Shown here: piece after piece, positions 35,710-44,966 of the stretch
How positions within the stretch are numbered: position 1 is the stretch's first letter
Layout of the letters: each line of letters starts with the position of its first letter
The notes under the pieces: model-generated
The model's database searches: none
What the model saw: the letters and a program-made list of their open reading frames with translations, nothing else
What the model was told of the DNA's origin: nothing
From: Pseudomonas mandelii
Lineage (GTDB): Bacteria > Pseudomonadota > Gammaproteobacteria > Pseudomonadales > Pseudomonadaceae
DNA: 64,000 bases
Assembly: GCF_006438925.1 (NCBI RefSeq)
Contig: NZ_RCZA01000004.1
Coordinates: 124,001 to 188,000 of the forward strand
Direction of reading: 5' to 3'
Program-made: the position numbers and the translations under genes

Positions 35710-36669
35710 ATGTCAGGTGGATGTGGATGTGGTGGTGGTAACGGGGGCAGCGGTGGCTGCGGTTCTTCTAAAAAAGCCGAGGTCGTTCTCGACATCGCGC
35801 CGGTCGCACAGGCGCAGTTTGAAGCGCTGCCGGTTGAGCCCGCAGGGGCCGATGACGCCCCGGCGCAATTGATCGCCAGCAGTGAACAAGAGTGGCCGAT
35901 CGTCAGCGTCAACGAGGTGTTGATCACCCCGGAGGCGATGGCCCAGGAGCTGCAATATCACCCGGCCGAAAGCCGCGAGGAGGCGGTCTTCCTGGCCGCC
36001 CGGGCACTGGTGATCCGCGAGTTGTTGCAGCAGCGCATCACCGAACTCGGCGTGTCGCTGGAGATCGGCGCCGGTGAGAACGAAGAAGAAGCGGCTACGC
36101 GCTTGCTGCTCGAACGTGAGGTGAAAGTGCCGCAGTGCGACGAGGAGTCGAGTCTGCGTTACTACGAAAACAATCGCGGACGCTTCCACAGCGCACCGTT
36201 GCTGGCAGTGCGGCACATCCTGCTCGAATGTGCACCGGACGATGTCGAGGCCCGCGAGCTTGCGCAGGGTCAGGCCGAAGTCCTGCTGCAGCAACTGGAT
36301 GAATTCCCCGGCAGTTTCGCCGAGCTGGCCGTGAAATATTCGGCTTGCCCGTCGAAGGCTCAAGGCGGTTCTTTGGGACAGATCAGCAAGGGCCAGACCG
36401 TGCCCGAGCTGGAGCGTCAGCTGTTCACCCTGGCGCCAGGCCTGGCCAGCAAACCGCTGGAAAGTCGCTACGGCTGGCATGTGGTCAGTGTCGATCAGCG
36501 GATCGAAGGCATGCCGTTGCCCTATGAAGTGGTGTCGACGGCAATCCGCACGCAGTTGCAGCAAGGCGTCTGGCAGAAAGCGCTGGTGCAGTACCTGCAA
36601 ACCCTGATCGGTGCAGCCGATATTCGTGGCATCCACTTGCAGGGCGCCGACTCACCGCTGGTGCAGTGA
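35710..36669 (+). CDS. Parvulin-type peptidyl-prolyl isomerase of the nar operon
   Basis: 319 residues. An unusual Gly/Cys-rich N-terminus (SGGCGCGGGNGGSGGCGSS) with four cysteines precedes a SurA/NifM-like helical region and a parvulin domain (LLAVRHILLECAPDD, SFAELAVKYSACPSKAQGGSLG, SRYGWHVVSVDQ). No signal peptide is evident, so it is probably cytoplasmic. It starts 10 bp after narI in a GAGGAGAC context. Its position suggests help in folding or maturing nitrate reductase, perhaps with metal binding by the N-terminal cysteines; this is inference. Confidence 0.88.
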   Translation: MSGGCGCGGGNGGSGGCGSSKKAEVVLDIAPVAQAQFEALPVEPAGADDAPAQLIASSEQEWPIVSVNEVLITPEAMAQELQYHPAESREEAVFLAARALVIRELLQQRITELGVSLEIGAGENEEEAATRLLLEREVKVPQCDEESSLRYYENNRGRFHSAPLLAVRHILLECAPDDVEARELAQGQAEVLLQQLDEFPGSFAELAVKYSACPSKAQGGSLGQISKGQTVPELERQLFTLAPGLASKPLESRYGWHVVSVDQRIEGMPLPYEVVSTAIRTQLQQGVWQKALVQYLQTLIGAADIRGIHLQGADSPLVQ

Positions 36670-36693
36670 GCATTGGGCAAACCGGGAGAAGTG

Positions 36694-37686
36694 ATGAACG
36701 CTGTGATGCAGGATGGTTTTGGGCGGCAGATCGATTATCTGCGGATGTCGGTGACGGACCGCTGTGATTTTCGCTGTGTGTATTGCATGGCGAAAAACAT
36801 GACGTTCCTGCCGCGTCAGCAGGTGCTCACGCTGGAGGAATTGCAGCGTTTGGCGACGCTGTTCGTTGGCCTGGGTGTGCGCAAGATCCGGCTGACCGGT
36901 GGCGAGCCGCTGATCCGTCCGGGCATTGTCGGACTGTGCCGCAACATCGCCGCTTTACCCGGTTTGCGTGAACTGGTGATGACGAGCAACGGATCGCAGC
37001 TGGGCCGTCTGGCCCGGCCATTGGTCGACGCCGGGGTCAAGCGGATGAACATCAGCCTCGATAGCCTGGACGGGCAAAAATTTCGGGCGATCACCCGTAA
37101 CGGCGATCTCGATCAGGTGCTCAACGGCATCGAAGCGGCGCGGGACGCAGGGTTCGAGCGGATCAAACTCAACTGTGTGGTGATGAAAGGACGCAACTTC
37201 GATGAAGTCCCGGCGTTGGTGCAGTACGCCATCGACCAGCGCATCGACATCAGTTTTATCGAAGAAATGCCTTTGGGCGACGTCGGTCGTTCCCGGGGCG
37301 AATCGTTCTGTTCCAGCGACGAAGTGCGCACGCTGATCGCTAGTCGGCATCGGTTGCTCGACAGTACGGAAAACAGCGGCGGACCGGCGCGCTATGTGCG
37401 TCTGGAACGCCATCCTGAGACCCGTATCGGTTTCATTTCGCCCAATAGTCACAACTTTTGTGGCAGCTGTAATCGGGTGCGGATGACTGTTGAAGGGAAG
37501 CTGTTGCTGTGTCTGGGACAGGATGATGCGCTGGATTTGCGTGGATTGCTGAGGCGGTATCCGTTGGATGATCAATCCGTGATTAACGCGGTGCAGAAGG
37601 CGTTGCGCGGTAAACCGCTGCGGCATGATTTCAGCCCCGAAGGGGAGGTGCAGATTGTGCGGTTCATGAACATGAGTGGTGGTTGA
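36694..37686 (+). CDS. moaA: MoaA, GTP 3',8-cyclase (molybdenum cofactor biosynthesis)
   Basis: 330 residues from ATG 36694 behind GGGAGAAG. Radical SAM cluster Cys24, Cys28, Cys31 (CDFRCVYC), GGEPL SAM-binding motif, the C-terminal second cluster region ([12 protein letters not shown] and LLLCLG), and the essential terminal Gly-Gly. It makes the first Mo-cofactor intermediate from GTP. It is the last gene of the nar cluster and is followed by a repeat and a terminator. Confidence 0.96.
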   Translation: MNAVMQDGFGRQIDYLRMSVTDRCDFRCVYCMAKNMTFLPRQQVLTLEELQRLATLFVGLGVRKIRLTGGEPLIRPGIVGLCRNIAALPGLRELVMTSNGSQLGRLARPLVDAGVKRMNISLDSLDGQKFRAITRNGDLDQVLNGIEAARDAGFERIKLNCVVMKGRNFDEVPALVQYAIDQRIDISFIEEMPLGDVGRSRGESFCSSDEVRTLIASRHRLLDSTENSGGPARYVRLERHPETRIGFISPNSHNFCGSCNRVRMTVEGKLLLCLGQDDALDLRGLLRRYPLDDQSVINAVQKALRGKPLRHDFSPEGEVQIVRFMNMSGG

Positions 37687-37703
37687 TTCGGGGGCTGTGT
37701 GCT

Positions 37704-37906
37704 GATCCGAAATCCACCCCTCACCCTAACCCTCCCGAAACGTCGGACCGCCCCAGAGGGGCGAGGGGACTGACCGAGTTGTTCTTAGAGTTACATCGAC
37801 CTGAAAGCCCGAGTCGAGCTCAGGTATAGAAGCACATGGAGATCTGCTCCCTTTCCCCCTCTCCCCACTGGGGAGAGGGCTGGGGTGAGGGGTGGATTTC
37901 AGATCC
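37704..37906. repeat. Inverted repeat downstream of moaA
   Basis: Arms 37704-37735 and 37875-37906 are reverse complements with about three mismatches around AAATCCACCCCTCACCC. The segment between them includes the short hairpin CTCCCCACTGGGGAG. It probably acts as an extragenic palindromic repeat. The moaA-nrdD gap (37687-38075) otherwise holds a terminator hairpin and an ANR box. Confidence 0.8.
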
Positions 37907-37943
37907 GAGTGTTTATTCTGGCCCTTTCAATAGTTTCCCTTTG

Positions 37944-37964
37944 CCGCCTTTGGGCGGTTTTTTT
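37944..37964 (+). terminator. Rho-independent terminator downstream of moaA
   Basis: Stem CCGCC-TTTG-GGCGG followed by seven T residues. It ends the nar-moaA transcript just before the nrdD promoter region. Confidence 0.8.
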
Positions 37965-37975
37965 GCCGGCAAATC

Positions 37976-37989
37976 TTGATGTCGATCAA
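37976..37989. promoter_or_regulatory. ANR/DNR box upstream of nrdD
   Basis: TTGAT-GTCG-ATCAA is a perfect FNR-type palindrome, ending 86 bp before the nrdD start. It is consistent with anaerobic induction of class III ribonucleotide reductase. Confidence 0.9.
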
Positions 37990-38075
37990 TTGCAGATCAG
38001 CACTTTGTCCGTAGCCTTCACTGCATGTTGTGGTTTTAAGTTTGTTTAAGTCTATATGTAGTGTCTGGAGGCCAA

Positions 38076-40088
38076 ATGCAGAGCACGCTGATCGCAGTAG
38101 GATGTAACCGCTTGCACAAACGCGATGGCAGTCAGGTCGCTTTCGATGCCGACAAAATCCGTCAGGCATTGATCGCCGCCGGCAAGGCGACGGAGGAGTA
38201 CGGCGAGGTTGAGGTCGAAGGTTTGCTTCAGGCGGTATTGGCCAGGCTTGAAGGGTTGTCGAGGCTGCATGTCGAGCAAATCCAGGACCGTGTTGAGCGG
38301 GTGTTGATGGACGCCGGTTTTTTCCTCGCCATGCGCGCCTACATCGTCTACCGCGAACAGCACGGGCGCTTGCGCCGCGACCGGCGGACCATGGTCGAAG
38401 TGGCGACCTCGATGAACGAATACCTCGACCGCGAAGACTGGCGGGTCCAGGCCAACGCCAATCAGGGTTACTCCCTGGGCGGGCTGGTGTTGAACGTGTC
38501 GGGCAAGGTCACCGCCAACTACTGGCTGGAGGAGGTGTACAGCGAGGCCATCGGCCAGGCCCACCGCGAGGCGGATTTGCATGTGCACGACCTCGACATG
38601 CTCGCCGGTTACTGCGCGGGCTGGTCGCTGCGCACCCTGTTGCACGAAGGGCTCAACGGTGTGCCGGGGCGTGTCGAAGCCGGACCGCCGAAGCACTTGA
38701 GCAGTGCCCTGGGGCAGATGGTGAATTTTCTCGGCACCCTGCAAAACGAATGGGCCGGCGCCCAGGCGTTCAGCTCGTTCGACACCTACCTGGCGCCCTA
38801 TGTGCGCAAGGATCAGTTGAGTTTTCAGGAGGTGCGCCAGGCGATCCAGGAGTTCATCTACAACCTCAACGTGCCTTCGCGCTGGGGCACTCAGACGCCT
38901 TTCACCAACCTGACCTTCGATTGGGTGTGCCCGCAGGATTTGCGTGAGCAGATACCCGTCATCGGTGGTGAGGAAATGCCGTTTGCCTACGGCGACCTGC
39001 AAGTCGAAATGGAGCTGCTCAATCGCGCCTACATTGAGGTGATGCAGGCCGGCGATGCGAAAGGGCGGGTGTTCACCTTTCCGATCCCGACCTACAACAT
39101 CACCCACGACTTTCCATGGGACAGTGAAAACGCCGACCGCCTGTTCGAGATGACCGCGCGTTACGGCTTGCCGTATTTCCAGAACTTCCTCAATTCGGAC
39201 CTGCAACCCAATCAGGTGCGCTCGATGTGCTGCCGTTTGCAGCTGGATGTCCGCGAGTTGCTCAAGCGTGGCGGCGGCTTGTTTGGCTCGGCGGAGCAGA
39301 CCGGATCGCTCGGTGTCGTCACCATTAACTGCGCGCGGCTCGGCTATGTGTTCAAGGGAGATACCAGCGGTTTGCTGCAGCGCCTGGACACACTGATGGA
39401 ACTGGCGATGGAAAGCCTGGAGGTCAAGCGCAAGGTGATTCAGCACCACATGGATGCCGGTTTGTACCCGTACACCAAGCGCTACCTCGGAACCCTGCGT
39501 AACCATTTTTCCACCATCGGCCTCAACGGCATGCATGAAATGCTGCGCAATTTCACCGGAGACGAGGAGGGCATGCACACCGAGCACGGCCGGCAGTTTG
39601 CCCTGAACATGCTCGATCATGTGCGTGCCACGTTACTGCGATTCCAGGAAGAAACCGGCCGCATGTACAACCTGGAAGCGACGCCGGCCGAGGGCACGAC
39701 CTACCGCTTCGCCAAGGAAGACCTCAAGCGCTACCCCGACATTCTCCAGGCCGGCAGCCCGCAAGCGCCGTATTACACCAACTCCTCGCAACTGCCCGTG
39801 GGCTACACCGAAGACCCCTTCGAGGCGCTGGAACTTCAAGACGAGCTGCAATGCAAATACACCGGCGGCACCGTCTTGCACCTGTACATGGCCGAGCGGA
39901 TTTCTTCCACTGAGGCTTGCAAGCAACTGGTGCGCAAAGCCCTTGGCCGCTTCCGCCTGCCATACCTGACCGTGACCCCGACGTTTTCCATCTGCCCGGT
40001 GCACGGCTACCTCGATGGCGAGCATGAGTTCTGCCCCAAGTGCGACGAGGTCCTGCTGCAAGAACAGAAGCTCGGCACCGTTCATTGA
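38076..40088 (+). CDS. nrdD: NrdD, class III anaerobic ribonucleoside-triphosphate reductase (main part, lacking the glycyl-radical domain)
   Basis: 670 residues from ATG 38076 behind TGGAGG. An N-terminal ATP-cone (about 5-95) is followed by the ten-stranded barrel with MCCRLQLD and LGVVTINCARLGY cysteines. The C-terminal zinc site is CPVHGYL with EFCPKCD. The chain then stops with QKLGTVH and lacks the RVxGY glycyl-radical segment found at the end of E. coli NrdD; that segment is encoded 32 bp downstream as its own small gene. It makes dNTPs without oxygen and is activated by NrdG. Confidence 0.93.
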   Translation: MQSTLIAVGCNRLHKRDGSQVAFDADKIRQALIAAGKATEEYGEVEVEGLLQAVLARLEGLSRLHVEQIQDRVERVLMDAGFFLAMRAYIVYREQHGRLRRDRRTMVEVATSMNEYLDREDWRVQANANQGYSLGGLVLNVSGKVTANYWLEEVYSEAIGQAHREADLHVHDLDMLAGYCAGWSLRTLLHEGLNGVPGRVEAGPPKHLSSALGQMVNFLGTLQNEWAGAQAFSSFDTYLAPYVRKDQLSFQEVRQAIQEFIYNLNVPSRWGTQTPFTNLTFDWVCPQDLREQIPVIGGEEMPFAYGDLQVEMELLNRAYIEVMQAGDAKGRVFTFPIPTYNITHDFPWDSENADRLFEMTARYGLPYFQNFLNSDLQPNQVRSMCCRLQLDVRELLKRGGGLFGSAEQTGSLGVVTINCARLGYVFKGDTSGLLQRLDTLMELAMESLEVKRKVIQHHMDAGLYPYTKRYLGTLRNHFSTIGLNGMHEMLRNFTGDEEGMHTEHGRQFALNMLDHVRATLLRFQEETGRMYNLEATPAEGTTYRFAKEDLKRYPDILQAGSPQAPYYTNSSQLPVGYTEDPFEALELQDELQCKYTGGTVLHLYMAERISSTEACKQLVRKALGRFRLPYLTVTPTFSICPVHGYLDGEHEFCPKCDEVLLQEQKLGTVH

Positions 40089-40120
40089 TTTCGATCCCCT
40101 CAACTGCAAGGAGCTTCACC

Positions 40121-40288
40121 ATGACTGCATCGCAAACATTGCCCCAGGCTCAACGTCAACGCTGCGAAGTCTGGACCCGGGTGATGGGCTATCACCGCCC
40201 TGTGTCGGCGTTCAATCCAGGCAAACAGTCGGAGCACCGCGAGCGGGTGCACTTCACTGAAAGCGCGGCGCTGGCCTGGCGCCAATGA
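40121..40288 (+). CDS. Separate glycyl-radical domain of anaerobic ribonucleotide reductase
   Basis: 55 residues from ATG 40121 with its own AAGGAG ribosome site. The core TRVMGYHRPVSAFNPGK followed by RERVHF matches the C-terminal glycyl-radical loop of NrdD (RVxGY...FNxGK), so the Gly in MGY is the expected radical site. It overlaps nrdG by 4 bp. A dedicated start, a ribosome site and a unique N-terminal linker argue for a real split gene rather than a sequencing frameshift. It should bind NrdD and be activated by NrdG. Confidence 0.85.
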   Translation: MTASQTLPQAQRQRCEVWTRVMGYHRPVSAFNPGKQSEHRERVHFTESAALAWRQ

Positions 40289-40980
40289 GTCGAACGCTAC
40301 GGGTCGGGGGCATGGTGCCCCTGACCACTATCAACTATCCGGGACAGCTCGCCTGCGTGTTGTTTTGCCAGGGTTGCGCCTGGCGTTGTCGGTACTGCCA
40401 TAACCCGCAGTTGATCCCGCCTCGTGGCACAGACGAAGTGGATTGGCGGCGGGTGCTGGCGTTTTTGCAACGGCGTCAGGACTTGCTCGATGCGGTGGTG
40501 TTCAGTGGTGGAGAACCCACCTTGCAGGACGGACTGCTCGACGCCATGGATGAGGTGCGGGCGATGGGATTTCGCATTGGTCTGCACAGCGCCGGCATCA
40601 AACCCGCGGCGTTCGCCAAGGCACTGACCGGGGCCGATTGGGTCGGTTTCGATGTCAAGGCGTTGCCCGAGGATTGCCAGGCGATCACCCGGGTCGAGGG
40701 CAGCGGAACGGCCAACTGGCGCAGCCTTGAGCATCTGCTGGCCAGCGGTGTCGACTACGAATGTCGCACCACCGTGCATTGGCATCTGTTCGAACCGGCG
40801 CGTCTGCTGATCCTCGCCAAGCGCTTGAGCGAACTCGGCGTCAAACGCTTCGCCGTGCAGTTGGTCCGCACCGAGCGGATGTTCGATCCGCTGCTGCCAA
40901 GCGTTTCGGCACAAGCCTTGCTGCCTGACTTATGGGAAGCCATGCGCGAGCTGTTTCCCGCTTTCGTGTTACGGGGGTAA
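40285..40980 (+). CDS. nrdG: NrdG, radical SAM activase of anaerobic ribonucleotide reductase
   Basis: 231 residues. Radical SAM motif Cys31, Cys35, Cys38 (GCAWRCRYC), glycine-rich VVFSGGEPTLQ and WVGFDVKALPED are typical of NrdG/PflA-type activases. It creates the glycyl radical on the small protein encoded just upstream, whose stop overlaps its start. It is the last gene of the nrdD operon. Confidence 0.93.
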   Translation: MSRTLRVGGMVPLTTINYPGQLACVLFCQGCAWRCRYCHNPQLIPPRGTDEVDWRRVLAFLQRRQDLLDAVVFSGGEPTLQDGLLDAMDEVRAMGFRIGLHSAGIKPAAFAKALTGADWVGFDVKALPEDCQAITRVEGSGTANWRSLEHLLASGVDYECRTTVHWHLFEPARLLILAKRLSELGVKRFAVQLVRTERMFDPLLPSVSAQALLPDLWEAMRELFPAFVLRG

Positions 40981-41073
40981 CCGTGGCTGCGAATCAACGT
41001 TTAACGGTGACATCCATCATTAGGTTTTCAAATGCGCTGCCAATCGGCAGGTATCAAACAGGGAGCATTTGAT

Positions 41074-42693
41074 ATGGCCAAATTAACCACAGCACAACGT
41101 ATCGTCATCGGCTTTGCCATCGCGCCGTTGGCGCTGATGGGCATGGCGTTTTACGCGTTGCACGATCTGGCAACGCTCAAGGAACAGGCGGTAGTAATCG
41201 TCAAGCAGGACTGGCCGAAGATCGATCCGATCATGGTCATCGCCACCGGCGTACGTGATAACGCCAGGAACACCCGGGATTTACTGATCGAAAAAGACAA
41301 TCAGCAGGTGCAGCAGTCAATCGACGCTACCAAGAAACGGATCACCCAGGCGCTCGAAACGCTTGAACCGTTGTTCTATTTGCCAGAGGGCAAAACCGCT
41401 TATGCCGCGTTGAAGAAGAATCGCGAAGCCTACGTGGCGGCGTTCACTCAAGTGCAGGTGTTGATCCGGCAAGGGGCCTTCGATGACGCCATGGCACAGC
41501 TGAAACAAAAGGTCGTGCCGGCCGAGCACGAGGTTTATGGCAGCCTGGATCAGTTGATGGCGCTGCAAGGCAAAATATTCGCCGACCGGGAACAGTCGGC
41601 GCAGGCACTGTACAGCGATGCCCGGCGCAATATGCTCGGGTTGTTTTTGTTCTGTGTGGCACTGGTCATTGCTGCGGCGGTGATCGTCACGCGCAGTGTG
41701 ACCCGGCCACTCGGCGGCGAGCCGGATGACGCTGCACGGTTCTTGAGTCAAATCGCTCAGGGTGACCTGACGATTCAGGTGCCGGTGAACTCAAGTGCCG
41801 GCGGCAGCGTGATGATGAACATGCATCACATGCAGCAAAGTCTGAATGCCATGGTCAGGCACATCGCGATGTCGGTGGACCAGGTGGCCAGTTCCTCCGA
41901 AGAGCTCAGTGCGGTCAGTAGCCAGACCAGCAGCAACCTGCAATTGCAGGGGCTGGAGATCGAGCAGGCCGCCACCGCTGTGAACCAGATGACCGCTGCA
42001 GTCGATGAAGTGGCGCGCAATGCGGTGAGCACCTCCGAGGCCTCGCGGCAGTCCGAGCAAACCGCACAGCGCGGGCGTGAACAGGTTCAGGAAACCGTGG
42101 TTTCAATCGGCGCACTGGCCGATGGCGTCACCGACACCTCACAGCGCATCGAGCAACTGGCGGGCCGGGTGCAGGACATCAGCAAGGTGCTGGACGTGAT
42201 TCGCAGTATCGCCGAGCAGACCAATTTACTGGCCCTCAACGCCGCCATTGAAGCGGCCCGTGCCGGGGACGCCGGACGCGGGTTTGCCGTGGTCGCCGAT
42301 GAAGTGCGCGCCCTGGCGCATCGCACTCAAGAGTCCACCCAGGAAATCGAGCAGATGATCGGCAACATTCGTCTCGATACCGGCCATGCGGTGACGGCCA
42401 TGCAAAGCAGCAGCAACCTGGTGCGGGCCACCCTTGAAGTGGCGCAACGCTCGGGCGATGCACTGGATGAAATCACTCGGTCAATCTCACAGATCAACGA
42501 GCGCAACATGATGATTGCCAGTGCCACTGAAGAGCAGGCATTGGTGGCGCGGGAGGTGGATCGTAATCTGATGGGGATTCGCAACTTGTCCGAGCAGGTC
42601 TTGCTGGGGGCCCAACATACTCACACTGCGGGTCACGATTTGGCGCAGATGGCGGGGGCGCTGCACCAGACGGTGGCGCGTTTTAAGGTCTAG
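41074..42693 (+). CDS. Methyl-accepting chemotaxis protein
   Basis: 539 residues from ATG 41074 behind AGGGAGC. N-terminal membrane helix (about 11-31), a periplasmic four-helix-bundle-type sensor domain (about 35-190), a second helix (about 193-215), a HAMP region with PLGGEPDDAARFL, and a cytoplasmic signalling domain whose hairpin is [20 protein letters not shown]. The ligand is unknown. Location after the nar and nrd genes raises nitrate or energy taxis as a possibility, but no motif shows it. Confidence 0.93.
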   Translation: MAKLTTAQRIVIGFAIAPLALMGMAFYALHDLATLKEQAVVIVKQDWPKIDPIMVIATGVRDNARNTRDLLIEKDNQQVQQSIDATKKRITQALETLEPLFYLPEGKTAYAALKKNREAYVAAFTQVQVLIRQGAFDDAMAQLKQKVVPAEHEVYGSLDQLMALQGKIFADREQSAQALYSDARRNMLGLFLFCVALVIAAAVIVTRSVTRPLGGEPDDAARFLSQIAQGDLTIQVPVNSSAGGSVMMNMHHMQQSLNAMVRHIAMSVDQVASSSEELSAVSSQTSSNLQLQGLEIEQAATAVNQMTAAVDEVARNAVSTSEASRQSEQTAQRGREQVQETVVSIGALADGVTDTSQRIEQLAGRVQDISKVLDVIRSIAEQTNLLALNAAIEAARAGDAGRGFAVVADEVRALAHRTQESTQEIEQMIGNIRLDTGHAVTAMQSSSNLVRATLEVAQRSGDALDEITRSISQINERNMMIASATEEQALVAREVDRNLMGIRNLSEQVLLGAQHTHTAGHDLAQMAGALHQTVARFKV

Positions 42694-42722
42694 TTGATCC
42701 GGTGGGTGGTTGTGTCGGGGGC

Positions 42723-44102
42723 TCAGGCCCAGCCCCAGAATTGCAACCACCAGCCGAACCCTACCAAGCCGATGGCGAGTAACAGGCAAGTGCTGCCAGC
42801 GCAGCGACGAACCTGGGAAATGCCTTCGCGGTCCAGCCGTTTCCAACTCAGCAACAGGCTCCAGCCCATCGCGGCCAGTAACAAACAGGCCCTGGCGGGT
42901 TGTACCCACTCGAGCAACAGCCCTTCATAGCGAAGCAATTTCACCGTTGTGGCCGACAGTCCGAGAAACAATCCCGCACCACCCAAGGGCGTGAGTGTCA
43001 GCGCCAGGGGCCAATACAGTGCAGGATCTTGCGCCAGTCGCGCTGTCAGGCGCAGAAGGATCATCAACGCCGTGCCCAACACCATCGAACTCAAACTCAA
43101 GTAAACGACGATGCTGAAACCGTCGAGCCAGCTGAAGCTGTCGTTGAGCTGCGGGTAGTGGGTGAGCAGCCACCAGGGCGCGTTGTCCTCCAGGGCCCAG
43201 AGTTGGTCGTGCTCGACCAGCCATTGGGCGAGGGTTTGTTTGAGGGCGACGAACCATGGGCTGACCGTCCACTGAAACGCACCCATGGCCAGGCCGATAA
43301 CGCCGAACAGCAATAAGCGCGCGTCCCACGGTGACAGCGTCTGCGCTGTCGCGTGAAGAATCTCCTGATTGCTGGAGCGGGCGATCAACTGAACAGCACC
43401 GCGTTGGCCGCTGCAACGTCCGCAGGCATGACAGTCGCTGGCGCCTTGCATGCGACGGATATCGAGCAAGGGCGCGCAGTTGGGCGGCGGCAGGCGTGGC
43501 GCGGCGTTTTCCATCCAGCGTTGTTCGTCGACCTGAAAATGCACGGGCGCCAGTCGGGCGAGCAGGGCGAAGACGCCACTGACCGGGCACAGGTAACGGC
43601 ACCAGACCCGCTTGCCCCGGGCGAACAGCAACCCGACGATGACCGCGGCGACGGTCGAACCGCCCAGAATCAACAGCGCCGCCTGGGCGTAGTCATAGAC
43701 GCTGATCAACTGGCCGTAGAGGGTCGTCAGGCAGAACGCCAGGGTTGGCCAGCCGCCCCAGCGCAACCAGCGCGGCACACCCAAACCTTTGCCGTAATGG
43801 CTGGCCCATTCGCTGAGTGAGCCTTCCGGACAGAGAAAGCCACACCAGAGGCGTCCGAACAGCACGATCGACAGCAGCACAAATGGCCACCAAATGCCCC
43901 AGAACAAAAACTGCGCGAACAGGGTCAGGTTATCGAGCAGCCGTGCCTGGCTGTCCGGCAGCGGCAATACCGCCGGGACCACCAACAGCAACGCGTAAAA
44001 CAGTACAACGACCCACTGCACGGCACGAATGACGGGCGCATGACGACGCATGCCGTCGCCAAGGCACTGGAGTAAACGATTGTGGCGACTCAGCTCAGGC
44101 AT
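42723..44102 (-). CDS. ftrD: FtrD-like membrane polyferredoxin of an iron uptake system
   Basis: 459 residues from ATG 44102, which overlaps the ftrC 3' end; a longer frame inside ftrC is rejected. Membrane helices alternate with two NapH/NosR-type cysteine motifs (RLWCGFLCPEGSLSEW and VWCRYLCPVSGVFALL) and a ferredoxin-like DCHACGRCSGQRG. It is expected to bring electrons across the membrane to reduce ferric iron for FtrC. NosR was considered because of the denitrification context, but the upstream Ftr1, cupredoxin and P19-type genes identify an ftr operon. Confidence 0.85.
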   Translation of the reverse strand: MPELSRHNRLLQCLGDGMRRHAPVIRAVQWVVVLFYALLLVVPAVLPLPDSQARLLDNLTLFAQFLFWGIWWPFVLLSIVLFGRLWCGFLCPEGSLSEWASHYGKGLGVPRWLRWGGWPTLAFCLTTLYGQLISVYDYAQAALLILGGSTVAAVIVGLLFARGKRVWCRYLCPVSGVFALLARLAPVHFQVDEQRWMENAAPRLPPPNCAPLLDIRRMQGASDCHACGRCSGQRGAVQLIARSSNQEILHATAQTLSPWDARLLLFGVIGLAMGAFQWTVSPWFVALKQTLAQWLVEHDQLWALEDNAPWWLLTHYPQLNDSFSWLDGFSIVVYLSLSSMVLGTALMILLRLTARLAQDPALYWPLALTLTPLGGAGLFLGLSATTVKLLRYEGLLLEWVQPARACLLLAAMGWSLLLSWKRLDREGISQVRRCAGSTCLLLAIGLVGFGWWLQFWGWA

Positions 44103-44944
44103 GGGACTTTTTCCGCAGCACGTTGACGCAGCCATCCGCCGACGGTCAGCCAATAACCCGCCAGCACCAGTAACGTCATGGCGCTGGGCGTCGCGCGATA
44201 ACCGGCAAATCCGGCAAGAAAACCACCCAGTCCATGGCTGTCACTGAGCAAGGCACTGCTGTCCCAAAGCGCATCGCCCACGAGGCTGTACATCACCTCC
44301 GGCAAGTCCAGGGCGAGTAATTGACCGCCAATTCTCTCGGTGCCGCTGACCAGCAATGCCGCGCCGAGTACCAGCAAAACAGCTTCGCTGATGGCAAAGA
44401 ATCGCTGCCACGAAATGAACCGGCGACTGCTGTGCAGCAGGGCAATGGTCAGCGCCGACAGCACCAGTCCCATTGCGCCGCCGATGGCAAACAAACCGAG
44501 TTGCGGACCCCGTAACTGAGCACCGGCGCCATAGAGAAAGACCACCGTTTCACTGCCTTCGCGGCTGACGGCGAGCATGGCCAGCAGTAACAGACCTGCG
44601 CCACCTTGTCGGGCCAGGTGGCTATCGGCGTGCCGTTGCAAATCGTGCTTGAGCGTGCGCCCGTGGCGGTGCATCCAACCGACCATTTGCACGATCAGCA
44701 GGCTGGCCACCAGCGCGAGTGCTGCCTGGAACCACTCGCTGGCTGCACCGCTCATGGTCTCACCGGCAAACAGAATCAACACCGCCAGCAGGCCCGAGAG
44801 CATCAACCCCAGCACGACGCCTGCCCACAGGTACTTCGCCAGTCGATCAGCCTGATGCTGCTGGCTGACCCAAGCCTGAAGAATGCCGATCACCAGCAGC
44901 GCCTCGACGCTTTCGCGCCAGACAATGAACATTGATTGATTCAT
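44090..44944 (-). CDS. ftrC: FtrC, FTR1-family iron permease
   Basis: 284 residues, seven predicted membrane helices. Two REXXE-type iron motifs are present: RESVE near residue 10 and REGSE in the middle, both diagnostic of FTR1/EfeU-like permeases. It imports iron through the inner membrane in concert with the periplasmic P19-like and cupredoxin proteins. It overlaps ftrD by 13 bp and follows ftrB by 22 bp. Confidence 0.92.
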   Translation of the reverse strand: MNQSMFIVWRESVEALLVIGILQAWVSQQHQADRLAKYLWAGVVLGLMLSGLLAVLILFAGETMSGAASEWFQAALALVASLLIVQMVGWMHRHGRTLKHDLQRHADSHLARQGGAGLLLLAMLAVSREGSETVVFLYGAGAQLRGPQLGLFAIGGAMGLVLSALTIALLHSSRRFISWQRFFAISEAVLLVLGAALLVSGTERIGGQLLALDLPEVMYSLVGDALWDSSALLSDSHGLGGFLAGFAGYRATPSAMTLLVLAGYWLTVGGWLRQRAAEKVPCLS

Positions 44945-44966
44945 GAAAGCTCCGTGTTTGAACGGG

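Noticed and set aside
38052-39620. 522-codon open frame antisense to nrdD
   Set aside because: Shadow of nrdD codon bias; no ribosome site or domain.
42723-44102. NosR/NapH as the identity of the membrane polyferredoxin
   Set aside because: Two NapH-type motifs fit, but the adjacent FTR1, cupredoxin and P19-type genes point to FtrD. No nos or nap genes are in the window.
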